Shown in pieces: positions 1 through 7,895 of a DNA stretch of 35,684 nucleotides (positions are counted from its first letter, which is position 1; each line of letters begins with the position of its first letter). The DNA is from UBA11612 sp963976395. GTDB lineage: Bacteria > Pseudomonadota > Alphaproteobacteria > Rhodospirillales > Rhodospirillaceae. Location: contig CAXBLG010000027.1 in assembly GCA_963976395.1 (NCBI GenBank), forward strand, positions 1 to 35,684. Reading direction: 5' to 3'. The notes beneath the pieces were generated by a model, which did not search any database, was not told the DNA's origin, and saw only the letters and a list, made by a program, of their open reading frames with translations. Both the position numbers and the translations under genes were made by a program.

Positions 1-121
1 CCTCCTGGGGCACAAAGAGCAACAATACCTCCAGCGAAATCGGAGAAATATTGGCGTAGGTTACCCCGGCAACTTATGGGCCAGGTAATTTAGGGCGACT
101 AGTTTTTGTAAGGACGAAGAC

Positions 122-1498
122 ATGCGGTTACAGCGGAACTCGGTGATAGCAGTGGTGCTCGCCGGGATAGGCGTGGCAGCGCCCGCCGCCTCTCAGGAGT
201 TTTGGCAGCCAGCTGGTGGTGAACAAGTGCGGGAAGACTACGTTCCCGTGCCTCTGCCGGAGGGATTCAGCGTTCAGCTTACAGCTTTGGAGGGGCCGGT
301 CTTTGCCGATCCGCAGGGCAAAACCTTATACAGCTGGCCGCTTCATGGTCTGCGCAATGGGGATCTTGGTGATCGCAAAGAGCAAGCCTCCACCTGCACG
401 GACGAGGTCACGACCACTAATACCGGGCTGATGAGCCCGTATCCGGGCGGCTATGAGTTGCCCGAACTCGATAAGCGGCCAAGCTGTACAGAAGTATGGC
501 CTCCCGTCCTCGCTGACGAAGATGCTGAGGTGGTGGGCAAGTGGACGACCATTGAGCGCGATGACGGTTCGCTGCAATGGGCCTTCGACGGCTATCCGCT
601 TTACACTTCGGTATTAGATAGCAAGCCCGGTGATGTATACGGCGGCACGAAAAGTAAGCCGGCGGGTGATGGTCCAGCAGTTCGTACACCGGTCGGACCG
701 GAGCCAAATATTCCTCCGTCCTTTGATGTGGTTGTTATCAATACCGGGCGGTTGCTCGTGAACTTTGAGGGGTATTCTATTTACGCCTGGGATAACGACG
801 ACCTCAACAAGTCAAACTGCGTAGCCTCATGCCTGGATGATTGGAAGCCTATGCTCGCCCCTGCGACGGCTCAAGCTCAGGGTGATTGGACCGTTAACGA
901 GCGGTCCCCGGGGATCGGGCAGTGGGCTTATAGAGGAAAGCCCGTTTACACTCATGTTGGAGATACAAGTTACCGGAGTTTCCTAGGAAGCGACGTGCCG
1001 GGATGGCATAACGTCTACACACAGCGGATGCCCGCCCCACCCAAAGAGTTCACTGTTCAGGACGGTAATGTTGGCTTGGTGCTCGCGGATGCCCAAGGCC
1101 GGTCGATCTATACCTATATCTGTGGCGACGACGCGCCGGATCAGCTTGCTTGCGATCACCCCGGTACAACGCAAGCGTACCGTTTCGCAATTTGCGGCGG
1201 CGGCGATCCTCAAAGGTGCCTTGAGACTTGGCCGTATGTTCTCGCGTCCACAAGCGCTCAAATCTACAATGAGGCTTGGAGCGTCGTGGCGATTGACCCA
1301 AAGACCGGACACTATGCGGCGGAAGGCCAAACGGACGCTTTGAATGTTTGGGCGTACCGTGGCAAACCCGTTTTTCATTTCGCGGGCGACAAGATTCCCG
1401 GTGATACCGAAGGTGATCACTGGGGGGAGTTCAACGGATACCGCAACGGCTTTAAAGCATTTTGGTTAAGAGACGACTTTCTCAATAATGCCGGATGA
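122..1498 (+). CDS. Secreted protein with three COG4315/Lipoprotein_15-type modules
   Basis: A 458-residue exported protein. Residues 1-24 form a Sec signal peptide with likely cleavage after Ala-Ala-Ser. There is no lipobox cysteine, so despite the family name it should be soluble or periplasmic. Three related modules follow, at about residues 50-180, 200-305 and 310-450. Each contains an 'ADxxGxxxY' or 'NFEGYSIY' strand, a Cys-rich 'CxxxW' segment (SCTEVW, SCLDDW, RCLETW) and a 'QWAYRGKPVY'-like strand. These are the hallmarks of the 'secreted repeat of unknown function' family; I know no proven reaction for it. Paired cysteines in each module suggest disulfides. The ATG is preceded by an AAGGA at about base 108. 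The next gene begins 32 bases after the stop, so the two are probably cotranscribed. Family assignment is fairly sure; function is unknown. Confidence 0.8.
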   Translation: MRLQRNSVIAVVLAGIGVAAPAASQEFWQPAGGEQVREDYVPVPLPEGFSVQLTALEGPVFADPQGKTLYSWPLHGLRNGDLGDRKEQASTCTDEVTTTNTGLMSPYPGGYELPELDKRPSCTEVWPPVLADEDAEVVGKWTTIERDDGSLQWAFDGYPLYTSVLDSKPGDVYGGTKSKPAGDGPAVRTPVGPEPNIPPSFDVVVINTGRLLVNFEGYSIYAWDNDDLNKSNCVASCLDDWKPMLAPATAQAQGDWTVNERSPGIGQWAYRGKPVYTHVGDTSYRSFLGSDVPGWHNVYTQRMPAPPKEFTVQDGNVGLVLADAQGRSIYTYICGDDAPDQLACDHPGTTQAYRFAICGGGDPQRCLETWPYVLASTSAQIYNEAWSVVAIDPKTGHYAAEGQTDALNVWAYRGKPVFHFAGDKIPGDTEGDHWGEFNGYRNGFKAFWLRDDFLNNAG

Positions 1499-1530
1499 CG
1501 GCGGCAGCGACAGCTCAAGGAGAGACCCCT

Positions 1531-2682
1531 ATGACGCAATATGTGCCTGAAAGACTGAGTCGGTCCCTGGTTGCACCGCGCGTGCTGGCCGCCGCGATGA
1601 GCGTGGCGATGTTTGGTGCGGGCAGTGCCTATGCCGAAGAAGACGCGACCTCGGCGGTGCTGAAGGACGGCAGGATCGGCTATGTGCTGACCAACAAGTA
1701 TTGGGCTGTCTATCAAACTCCGGAAGGCAAGACCGAATGTCCTCAGGGGTTTAATGACGGACCACGCGAGCAGTTCGCGCTTCTGTTCCCCGATGACGGC
1801 ACCAAGCGGACTTTGATGGAAACCCAGCTCGCCCGCGAGGCCGAAATCTATTTTCCGGGCACTTCGAAAGAGCCGTATCCGTTCTATGAGGCACAGGGCA
1901 ACACGGCGATAGGTTTGGATCTTGATGGCAAGACGGGGGCTGAGGATTTTGTCAGCCCAGACGGCGATGAGGGGATCGACAATCAATTGTATCGCGCCCT
2001 TGGGTGCGTGGCAGGCTATCGAGGCCCCGACGGCGCCATTTATCATTTTGAAAATGCCTATATGCAGAGCTATGGCGTCAACAGATTGATGTTTGAGATC
2101 ACTGGAGTGGACAACCTTACTAACGATGACGATGTCACGGTGACCACCTACCGGGGCCTTGAGGATTTGATGACCGATGCCAGCGGAAAGGACTTTGCTG
2201 CCGGCGGAACGCAACGTGTGGATGCCCGCTGGGGCAAGCGGTTTGTCCAGACATTCAAAGGCAAGATCGTTGATGGCGTTCTGACCACTGAAGCCAAAGA
2301 CTTGGGTGTTCCGTGGTCCGAGACCTTTAGCACCCATTCAATTCAGTGGGTTAAGGACGTACGCTTTAACTTGAAGATTACGCCTGAAGGAGCCGAGGGG
2401 CTGATGGGCGGCTATGTTGATGTCGACAACTGGAACCAGCGGTTCATTAGATCCTGGTCGACTCACCATTCCAGCTATGGCCAGGTGTCAGCGCCCTCTA
2501 TCTATCGTGCTCTAACACGTCTGGCTGATGCGTATCCTGATCCGGAAACAGGCAAGAACACTGCCGTCTCTGCGGCTATGCAGGTCACATTCACACAAGT
2601 CTATATCCTGCATCCGGCACAAGAGGTCGCTGAAAAGCAGGATCAAGACGATATGCAGAATCGGGTCGCTTCAGCCCGTTAG
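1531..2682 (+). CDS. Secreted protein of unknown function
   Basis: A 383-residue protein that I do not recognise. The ATG at 1531 is chosen because an AAGGAGAG ribosome binding site lies at 1517-1524; an in-frame ATG at 1495 overlapping the previous stop lacks one. Residues 1-35 look like a Sec signal peptide (Arg-rich start, Ala-rich core, AYA cleavage site before EED). The mature part is rich in Asp, Gly and aromatic residues, with two cysteines (in TECPQGF and ALGCVAGY), consistent with a periplasmic beta-rich fold. It contains segments such as GYVDVDNWNQRF and THSIQWVKDVRF, for which I can name no family. It sits directly behind the three-module secreted protein and is probably made with it. 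A hairpin 21 bases after the stop may end the transcript. Confidence 0.75.
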   Translation: MTQYVPERLSRSLVAPRVLAAAMSVAMFGAGSAYAEEDATSAVLKDGRIGYVLTNKYWAVYQTPEGKTECPQGFNDGPREQFALLFPDDGTKRTLMETQLAREAEIYFPGTSKEPYPFYEAQGNTAIGLDLDGKTGAEDFVSPDGDEGIDNQLYRALGCVAGYRGPDGAIYHFENAYMQSYGVNRLMFEITGVDNLTNDDDVTVTTYRGLEDLMTDASGKDFAAGGTQRVDARWGKRFVQTFKGKIVDGVLTTEAKDLGVPWSETFSTHSIQWVKDVRFNLKITPEGAEGLMGGYVDVDNWNQRFIRSWSTHHSSYGQVSAPSIYRALTRLADAYPDPETGKNTAVSAAMQVTFTQVYILHPAQEVAEKQDQDDMQNRVASAR

Positions 2683-2702
2683 GAAATCTGTTCGGGGTAC
2701 GG

Positions 2703-2727
2703 GTCAGCGTCGTCCAGCGACGCTGAC
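2703..2727 (+). terminator. Perfect 10-bp hairpin after the secreted-protein pair
   Basis: Bases 2703-2712 (gtcagcgtcg) and 2718-2727 (cgacgctgac) are exact reverse complements around a 5-base loop, starting 21 bases after the stop of the preceding gene. The stem is GC-rich, but no run of T follows, so it is a weak candidate for an intrinsic terminator. It could instead be an mRNA-stabilising stem. Confidence 0.45.
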
Positions 2728-2843
2728 TGAACCTGGGAGCGCTTATCACCGCACGTCGGCCCGTAGCCCAAAGTCACCCTTAGAAACGTATTGGTCAGAT
2801 AGGCATCTCTGTACCCGGCGCCAAAATAATCAGGCTTTCAGAC

Positions 2844-2872
2844 TTGCCTCTTATTGTCCGACCAGTCATTCT
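2844..2872 (+). promoter_or_regulatory. Candidate promoter/operator of the E1-E2 operon (matches paaG promoter region)
   Basis: This 29-base block matches the block at 11748-11776 in front of paaG at 22 of 29 positions. The core tccgacc(a/g)gtcattct differs at a single base. The core holds the imperfect palindrome GACC-AGTC at 2860-2867. In both places a TTGC-starting hexamer (here 2844-2849) lies 17 bases upstream of CATTCT (here 2867-2872), so the block could be a weak promoter with an operator between or over its elements. It lies 62 bases upstream of the E1 start codon. Which regulator binds is not visible; TetR-type operators often look like this. Confidence 0.5.
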
Positions 2873-2934
2873 ATTAATTGGAATGGCTAGCTGCGGCTGC
2901 GATCTGATTAATCTACCGAACTCCGGAGACACCA

Positions 2935-5037
2935 ATGGCTAGAGCTGCAAGACACAGTGGCCCTCACGACAATATCAATGCTGGATGCGACTGGGTCAGT
3001 GTCGTTCATACTTTATTGCTCTCCCGGACCCTTGATCATCTTGAGGAAACGGTTCTCTTGCCCGAGCGCAAGATGTTTTATCAATTTTCGGCACGAGGCC
3101 ACGATCTCGCCCAGATTCTTTTAGCGCAGCGTCTTACCAACACTCTTGATGCAGCAACCGGCTATTACCGCTCACGTCCATTATTGCTCGGGCTTGGTAT
3201 TTCAGTGGATGAGGTTTTAGCAGCCTCGCTTGCGCGCGTTGGAGGTTATAGCGACGGCCGTGATATCGGGACGGTGTTCAACTTTGCTAACTCGAACGGC
3301 CCTCAAGCGCTTCCAATGTGCGGCGGAGTCGGGTCACAATACACTCCGAGTGCGGGCTGGGCGCAGGCCATTGAGTATCGCAGTAAGGTTCTCAAAGATG
3401 CTTCTGAGAACAATGCCATTGCCGTTGTTCTCGGCGGAGATGCTTCTGTCGCAACAAACGGGTTCTGGTCGGCCTTAACGATGGCAACGACCCTAAAACT
3501 ACCACTACTGTTTTACATTGAAGACAACGGTTACGGTATTTCAGTGCCGTCGCATTATCAAACACCGGGCGGTGATATTTCCCAGAATCTTGCAAGCTTT
3601 AAGGGTCTTACCATTCTCAATGGTGATGGCACGGACCCCGAAGAGGCGTTGCGGTTGATCACCACCGGTGTTGGCCATGTGAGAGATCGCCAAGGCCCTG
3701 TTCTTCTGCGCCTGACTGTTCCCAGGCTCTCCGGGCACTCGGCCCAGGATACTCAAGATTACAAATCTCCAGAGATTGTTGCCGGTGAAAAGGCGAAAGA
3801 TCCGTTGCCGCGCCTGCGAAACTATCTCGTGCCTAAGATTATGTCGGAGGCAGAGTGGGATAAGCTTGAGCAACAAGCCAAAGCCGAGGTCGATGCAGCT
3901 GTGGCAAGAGTTCAAGAGCGAGAAGTGCTTTCCACCTCCGATCTGACTCGGTTCGTTTTTACGGAAACGGATTTGGATGGAGCGCCGATTCACCAATCGG
4001 TCGGTGGGTTATGGCCATCCGACCACGTTTATCCAGCCAGCAGCGAAACACCTGCGCCGGAAGGACCGCGGATCAATATGGTCACGGCCATTCGCCGGAC
4101 TCTAGATCATGAACTCGCAACCAACCCGAAAATGCTTCTCTTTGGTGAGGACGTTGGGCCGAAAGGCGGAGTTCATGCAGTTACGATGGGATTGCAAAAA
4201 AAGTACGGAATCGACCGCGTATTCGACACCAGCTTGTCGGAAGAAGGCATTATAGGCCGCGCCGTGGGGCTATCTCTTGCTGGTCTGCTTCCGGTGCCTG
4301 AGATTCAGTTCCGTAAATATGCTGAACCTGCAACCGAGCAACTAAATGATTGCGGCACAATGCGCTGGCGTACTGGCAATAGATTCGCAGCGCCGATGGT
4401 GGTGCGCATGGCTGGTGGTTTCTCAAAATGCGGAGATCCGTGGCATAGTCAGACCAATGAAGTGCAGTGGATTCACAACACCGGTTGGCAGGTTGTTGTG
4501 CCGTCCAATGCAGAGGATGCCGTCGGGTTGTTGAGAACAGGATTGCGCGGCAATGATCCGGTGATCTTCTTTGAGCACCGTGGCCTTCTGGACCTTAAAT
4601 GGTCGCGCCGTCCCTATCCGGGTGACGACTATGTCGTACCCCTCGGGCAAGCGAAGACGATTGTCTCAGGTTCGGATCTGACAATTGTCACATGGGGAGC
4701 AATGGTTGATCGCTGCGAAGAAGCCGCCGCATCTTCGGGACAAAGCGTTGAAGTTATCGACTTACGTACACTTGTGCCTTGGGATCGCGAGACGGTTTTA
4801 GCCTCGGTGCGTAAAACTCATCGTTGCCTTGTTGTTCATGAGGACATTGCGACCGCTGGATTCGGGGCTGAGATAACATCCGTCGTCAGTCAGGAGTGCT
4901 TTCTCGATCTTGATGCGCCGCCAGAACGCCTTACGATGCCAGACATACCGAGCCCGCATAATCCCACTTTACTGAATGCAGCAGTACCCAGCGTGGAGCG
5001 CATTGAAACAGTAATCAACACTCTAATTAGTTTCTAA
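2935..5037 (+). CDS. Fused alpha/beta E1 component of a 2-oxoacid dehydrogenase complex
   Basis: A 700-residue thiamine-diphosphate enzyme that decarboxylates a 2-oxo acid and passes the acyl group to E2. Residues 1 to about 340 are the alpha half: the ThDP-Mg motif runs from GGDA (167-170) to EDNGYGIS (196-203), and the RLSGHSAQDTQDY loop (264-276) matches the E1-alpha phosphorylation-loop region. Residues 378-700 are the beta half, with LLFGEDVG (401-408, glutamate for ThDP activation), SLSEEGIIG and the C-terminal transketolase-type domain. The motif has GDA where GDG is usual. Fused alpha-beta E1 proteins are usually annotated as branched-chain or 'E1 component' enzymes. The ATG at 2935 follows GGAGA at 2925-2929. 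E2 starts 4 bases after the stop; no E3 gene is present. Substrate is undetermined; the shared upstream block and paa neighbours make phenylpyruvate a candidate (inference). Confidence 0.85.
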   Translation: MARAARHSGPHDNINAGCDWVSVVHTLLLSRTLDHLEETVLLPERKMFYQFSARGHDLAQILLAQRLTNTLDAATGYYRSRPLLLGLGISVDEVLAASLARVGGYSDGRDIGTVFNFANSNGPQALPMCGGVGSQYTPSAGWAQAIEYRSKVLKDASENNAIAVVLGGDASVATNGFWSALTMATTLKLPLLFYIEDNGYGISVPSHYQTPGGDISQNLASFKGLTILNGDGTDPEEALRLITTGVGHVRDRQGPVLLRLTVPRLSGHSAQDTQDYKSPEIVAGEKAKDPLPRLRNYLVPKIMSEAEWDKLEQQAKAEVDAAVARVQEREVLSTSDLTRFVFTETDLDGAPIHQSVGGLWPSDHVYPASSETPAPEGPRINMVTAIRRTLDHELATNPKMLLFGEDVGPKGGVHAVTMGLQKKYGIDRVFDTSLSEEGIIGRAVGLSLAGLLPVPEIQFRKYAEPATEQLNDCGTMRWRTGNRFAAPMVVRMAGGFSKCGDPWHSQTNEVQWIHNTGWQVVVPSNAEDAVGLLRTGLRGNDPVIFFEHRGLLDLKWSRRPYPGDDYVVPLGQAKTIVSGSDLTIVTWGAMVDRCEEAAASSGQSVEVIDLRTLVPWDRETVLASVRKTHRCLVVHEDIATAGFGAEITSVVSQECFLDLDAPPERLTMPDIPSPHNPTLLNAAVPSVERIETVINTLISF

Positions 5038-5041
5038 AAAG

Positions 5042-6265
5042 ATGACGCAAATTGACATCATAGTTTCCGAGGGCGAAGCAGAAGGCACACGGTTTACTCT
5101 GCGCGCCTGGCTTAAATCTCCGGGCAGTGCGGTAAATGTAGACGAGCCAATTGCCGAGATTGAAACCGATAAAGTTACAATGGAAGTGCCTGCGCCAAGC
5201 GCGGGAACACTTGGAGAGAACTTGACTGAAGTGGGGACCGAAGTGGAACCCGGGATGGTCATCGGCAGTATAACTTTGGGAGATTCTGCCTCAAAGTCGG
5301 CCGCCGATCCGCAGGTTTCCAATGAAGTGCAAGCAAAACCCGGACATCTGAAAAAAGATCAGAATTTTGACCCGGAATTGAGACTCTCGCCATCTGTCCG
5401 GCGATTGTTGTCGGAGCATGATTGTGACCCCACCCAAATCACGGGAACCGGTCGGGGAGGCCGCATAACGCGGACAGATGTTCTTGCTCACATCGACGGA
5501 ACGTCGGCCGCATCGTCTCCGCCATCCAAGCCGCAATCCGCCAAAGCACAGACGCCGAGCCGGCCGGCAAAGTTCGGTCAAAAAATCCCACATGATCCGA
5601 TGCGCCGCGCGATTGCCGAACATATGCAACGCAGCGTTTCGACTGCGCCTCATGTGACGGCGGTATTCGAAGTAGATTTCACAGCCATTATGCGAGATCG
5701 GGAACGCCGAAAGGAAAGCTTCCAGCAGCACAATGCGAAACTAACCTATACCGCGTATTTCATTGCCGCGTGCGTTAAGGCGATCCAGACCGTCCCCACG
5801 GTGAATAGCCGTTGGCATGATGACGAACTTGAAATATTCCCAGATATAAATATCGGTATTGGAACGGCACTGGGAGACAAAGGCCTGGTGGTTCCGGTGG
5901 TGCATGGGGCGCAAGATCTATCCCTTCAAGGGATTGCCGAGCGGCTCACGGATATAACGACGCGCGCACGCGCCAATCAGCTTCGCCCTAAGGATATGCA
6001 AGGCGGGACGTTTACGATTTCAAACCATGGCGTTTCGGGAAGCCTACTCGCGTCCCCAATTATCATTAATCAACCACAATCCGCGATTTTGGGCGTCGGC
6101 AAACTCGAAAAACGGGTGGTCGTGAGAGAAGTGGACGGACACGATAGCCTCGTCATATGCCCGATGGCTTATGTCTCACTTACCCTTGATCACCGCGTTC
6201 TAGACGGCCACCAAGCAAATGCGTTTCTTACAACGTGGGTGGAAACGATTGAGGGCTGGAAGTAG
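5042..6265 (+). CDS. Dihydrolipoamide acyltransferase (E2) of a 2-oxoacid dehydrogenase complex
   Basis: A 407-residue E2 that takes the acyl group from E1 onto a lipoyl arm and transfers it to CoA. The single lipoyl domain spans residues 3-80, with the lipoylated lysine at K44 in EIETDKVTMEVPAP. The peripheral-subunit binding domain spans about 114-150 (LSPSVRRLLSEHDCDP, then TGRGGRITRTDV). A Pro/Ser/Ala-rich linker leads to the catalytic domain at 180-407, which ends with TLDHRVLDG (H384, D388 catalytic). Only one lipoyl domain is present, as in branched-chain-type and 2-oxoglutarate-type E2 proteins. The gene starts 4 bases behind E1, so the two form an operon. It is a complete acyltransferase with no visible defect. 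Substrate specificity cannot be read from the motifs; a branched-chain or aromatic 2-oxo acid is possible. Confidence 0.88.
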   Translation: MTQIDIIVSEGEAEGTRFTLRAWLKSPGSAVNVDEPIAEIETDKVTMEVPAPSAGTLGENLTEVGTEVEPGMVIGSITLGDSASKSAADPQVSNEVQAKPGHLKKDQNFDPELRLSPSVRRLLSEHDCDPTQITGTGRGGRITRTDVLAHIDGTSAASSPPSKPQSAKAQTPSRPAKFGQKIPHDPMRRAIAEHMQRSVSTAPHVTAVFEVDFTAIMRDRERRKESFQQHNAKLTYTAYFIAACVKAIQTVPTVNSRWHDDELEIFPDINIGIGTALGDKGLVVPVVHGAQDLSLQGIAERLTDITTRARANQLRPKDMQGGTFTISNHGVSGSLLASPIIINQPQSAILGVGKLEKRVVVREVDGHDSLVICPMAYVSLTLDHRVLDGHQANAFLTTWVETIEGWK

Positions 6266-6344
6266 CGCGTTACGTGTGCGGGTAGACTTAAGTGCGGGAC
6301 AGCAGATCGCTTAGGAACGCACTGCCTTAGTGTTTGGGCTCACG

Positions 6345-7421
6345 TTAGGCATCGTAATCGAGTTCGACATCGTCGCTGATCGGAACCGCCTGACACGTCA
6401 GTACGTATCCCTGCTCAACTTCTTCCTCACTCAAGCCGTAATTGGCCTTCATTTCTACTTTGCCGCTGATAACCTTGGCGCGGCAGGTAGCGCAGACGCC
6501 TGCCTTGCAGGCATAGGGCGCGGGTAAGCCAAGTGCGCCCACATTTTCAAGTATGCTGCCCTTCTCGGCATCAAACACAAACGAACGCTTCCGCCCATCA
6601 AGAGATACTTGGACTGTTTTTCCGGCGGCTTGCTTCTGCAAGTCTCTAGCAGCGTCTAGTTGCTTCGGGGACAGTGTATCCGTTGTAAAACGCTCCACCA
6701 TAATATGATTCTTGGGGACGTTGCCAGCCGTGAGCGTCTCTTCCACCGCATTCATCATCGGACCTGGCCCGCAGATAAAAAACTTATCGACTTCGCTCGG
6801 ATCCACGATGCTTTTCAAGACACTGAAAGTCTTTTCTTTATCTAATCGGCCATTGAAGAGGTCGACCTCTCCTTCTTCATCTTCCAGGAAATGATAGACC
6901 TGCAGGTTACCGATATATCGATTCTTTAGTCCCGCAATCTCTTCAAGAAACATAATCGAGTTGGCGCCGCGATTTCCGTAGAGAAGTATGAACTGACTCC
7001 GAGGTTCTTCAGTCAGCCCTGTCTTGAGCAGTGAGAGAATAGGGGTAATCCCCGAACCCCCTGCAAATAAAACATAGCTGCGTTTTGCGCTTGGCTCGAA
7101 ATTCCAAGTGAAACTTCCATGCGGCGGCATCACGTCTAGCGTGGCTCCCGCCGTTAACACTGTATTCGCCCAGGTGGAAAAGGCACCCTGCGGTATTTGC
7201 TTGATCGCAATTCGTAAAGCGTTCTCCTGAGGAGAAACGCACACCGAGTAGTTTCGGCGAACCTCTTTGTCGCTAATGTTTTGCCGGATAGTTAGATGCT
7301 GACCTGGCTTGAACTTGAACTTTGAGGCGAGGTCCTGCGGAACGTCGAACAGGACAGAGACGGCCTCGTCAGTTTCGCGGCGAACTTCCGCAACTTTTAA
7401 TGGGTAAAATGTAGAAGACAT
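6345..7421 (-). CDS. paaE: Phenylacetyl-CoA epoxidase reductase subunit PaaE
   Basis: A 358-residue electron-transfer subunit that passes electrons from NADPH through FAD and a plant-type [2Fe-2S] cluster to the PaaA di-iron centre. The FAD-binding domain carries RNYSVC at 56-61. The nucleotide-binding domain has FAGGSGITP at 119-127 and CGPGPMM at 217-223. The C-terminal ferredoxin domain has C305, C310, C313 and C343 (YACKAGVCATC, LTCQAV). Length and domain order fit PaaE, and it is last in the paaABCDE block, separated from paaD by 6 bases. Its stop faces the stop of the E2 gene across 79 bases, where I see no convincing terminator. Confidence 0.95.
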   Translation of the reverse strand: MSSTFYPLKVAEVRRETDEAVSVLFDVPQDLASKFKFKPGQHLTIRQNISDKEVRRNYSVCVSPQENALRIAIKQIPQGAFSTWANTVLTAGATLDVMPPHGSFTWNFEPSAKRSYVLFAGGSGITPILSLLKTGLTEEPRSQFILLYGNRGANSIMFLEEIAGLKNRYIGNLQVYHFLEDEEGEVDLFNGRLDKEKTFSVLKSIVDPSEVDKFFICGPGPMMNAVEETLTAGNVPKNHIMVERFTTDTLSPKQLDAARDLQKQAAGKTVQVSLDGRKRSFVFDAEKGSILENVGALGLPAPYACKAGVCATCRAKVISGKVEMKANYGLSEEEVEQGYVLTCQAVPISDDVELDYDA

Positions 7422-7427
7422 ATCTGA

Positions 7428-7895
7428 TCAATGGCACTTAAAGCGGTCAAAGGGCTCGCTGCAGCTTCGGCATTGCCACAACGCTTTGCACGGAGTTGAT
7501 CCAAAGCGGCTAATCTCTTGCGTATCGGTGGAGCCGCACTGAGGGCATGTTACGGCTGCCTGCGCAGCGGTATCTCTGGTCGGCGGTGGGGCGATGCCAT
7601 AATCATGAAGTTTTTTGCGACCTGATTCGCTAATCCAATCGGTGGTCCAGGGTGGAGATAAGCTTGTCTTAATCTCTACATGCGAAAGCGCAGCCGAGTC
7701 TAACGCTTCACGGACCGAAGACTTTATGACTTGGGTTGCCGGGCATCCTGTATAGGTCGGCGTAATAAATACGGTTGGCGGGTCTTCGGTGACCTCGCGA
7801 ACGATACCGAGATCGACGATCGAGATCACCGGAATTTCGGGATCCGGAACGTCGGCGAGTATCTTCATAATACGATCGCGCAACACTGTTATCAC
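7428..7895 (-). CDS. paaD: PaaD, MIP18/DUF59-type accessory protein of the phenylacetyl-CoA epoxidase
   Basis: About 155 residues. The N-terminal two thirds is a MIP18/DUF59-type domain (ILADVPDPEIPVISIVDLGI, then TPTYTGCPATQVI), a family tied to iron-sulfur or metal-centre assembly. The C-terminal third is a zinc-finger-like segment with CPQC, then CKALWQCRSC and a final C. PaaD is needed for epoxidase activity in vivo but is not a stable subunit; a role in building or repairing a metal site is the usual proposal. The start is set at the GTG at 7893-7895, which overlaps the paaC stop in a GTGA arrangement; a TTG one codon upstream is an alternative. The overlap implies translational coupling to paaC. 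Confidence 0.93.
   Translation of the reverse strand: MITVLRDRIMKILADVPDPEIPVISIVDLGIVREVTEDPPTVFITPTYTGCPATQVIKSSVREALDSAALSHVEIKTSLSPPWTTDWISESGRKKLHDYGIAPPPTRDTAAQAAVTCPQCGSTDTQEISRFGSTPCKALWQCRSCSEPFDRFKCH

Noticed and set aside
1417..2337. A 306-codon open frame on the minus strand opposite the secreted protein gene
   Set aside because: It lies wholly antisense to a gene with a good ribosome binding site and signal peptide. Its translation is rich in His, Arg and Ser with no recognisable motif, which is what the reverse frame of a coding gene gives.
6266..6344. Possible terminator between the convergent E2 and paaE genes
   Set aside because: The best stem (CACT/AGTG around five bases) has only four pairs and no T run, too weak to report.
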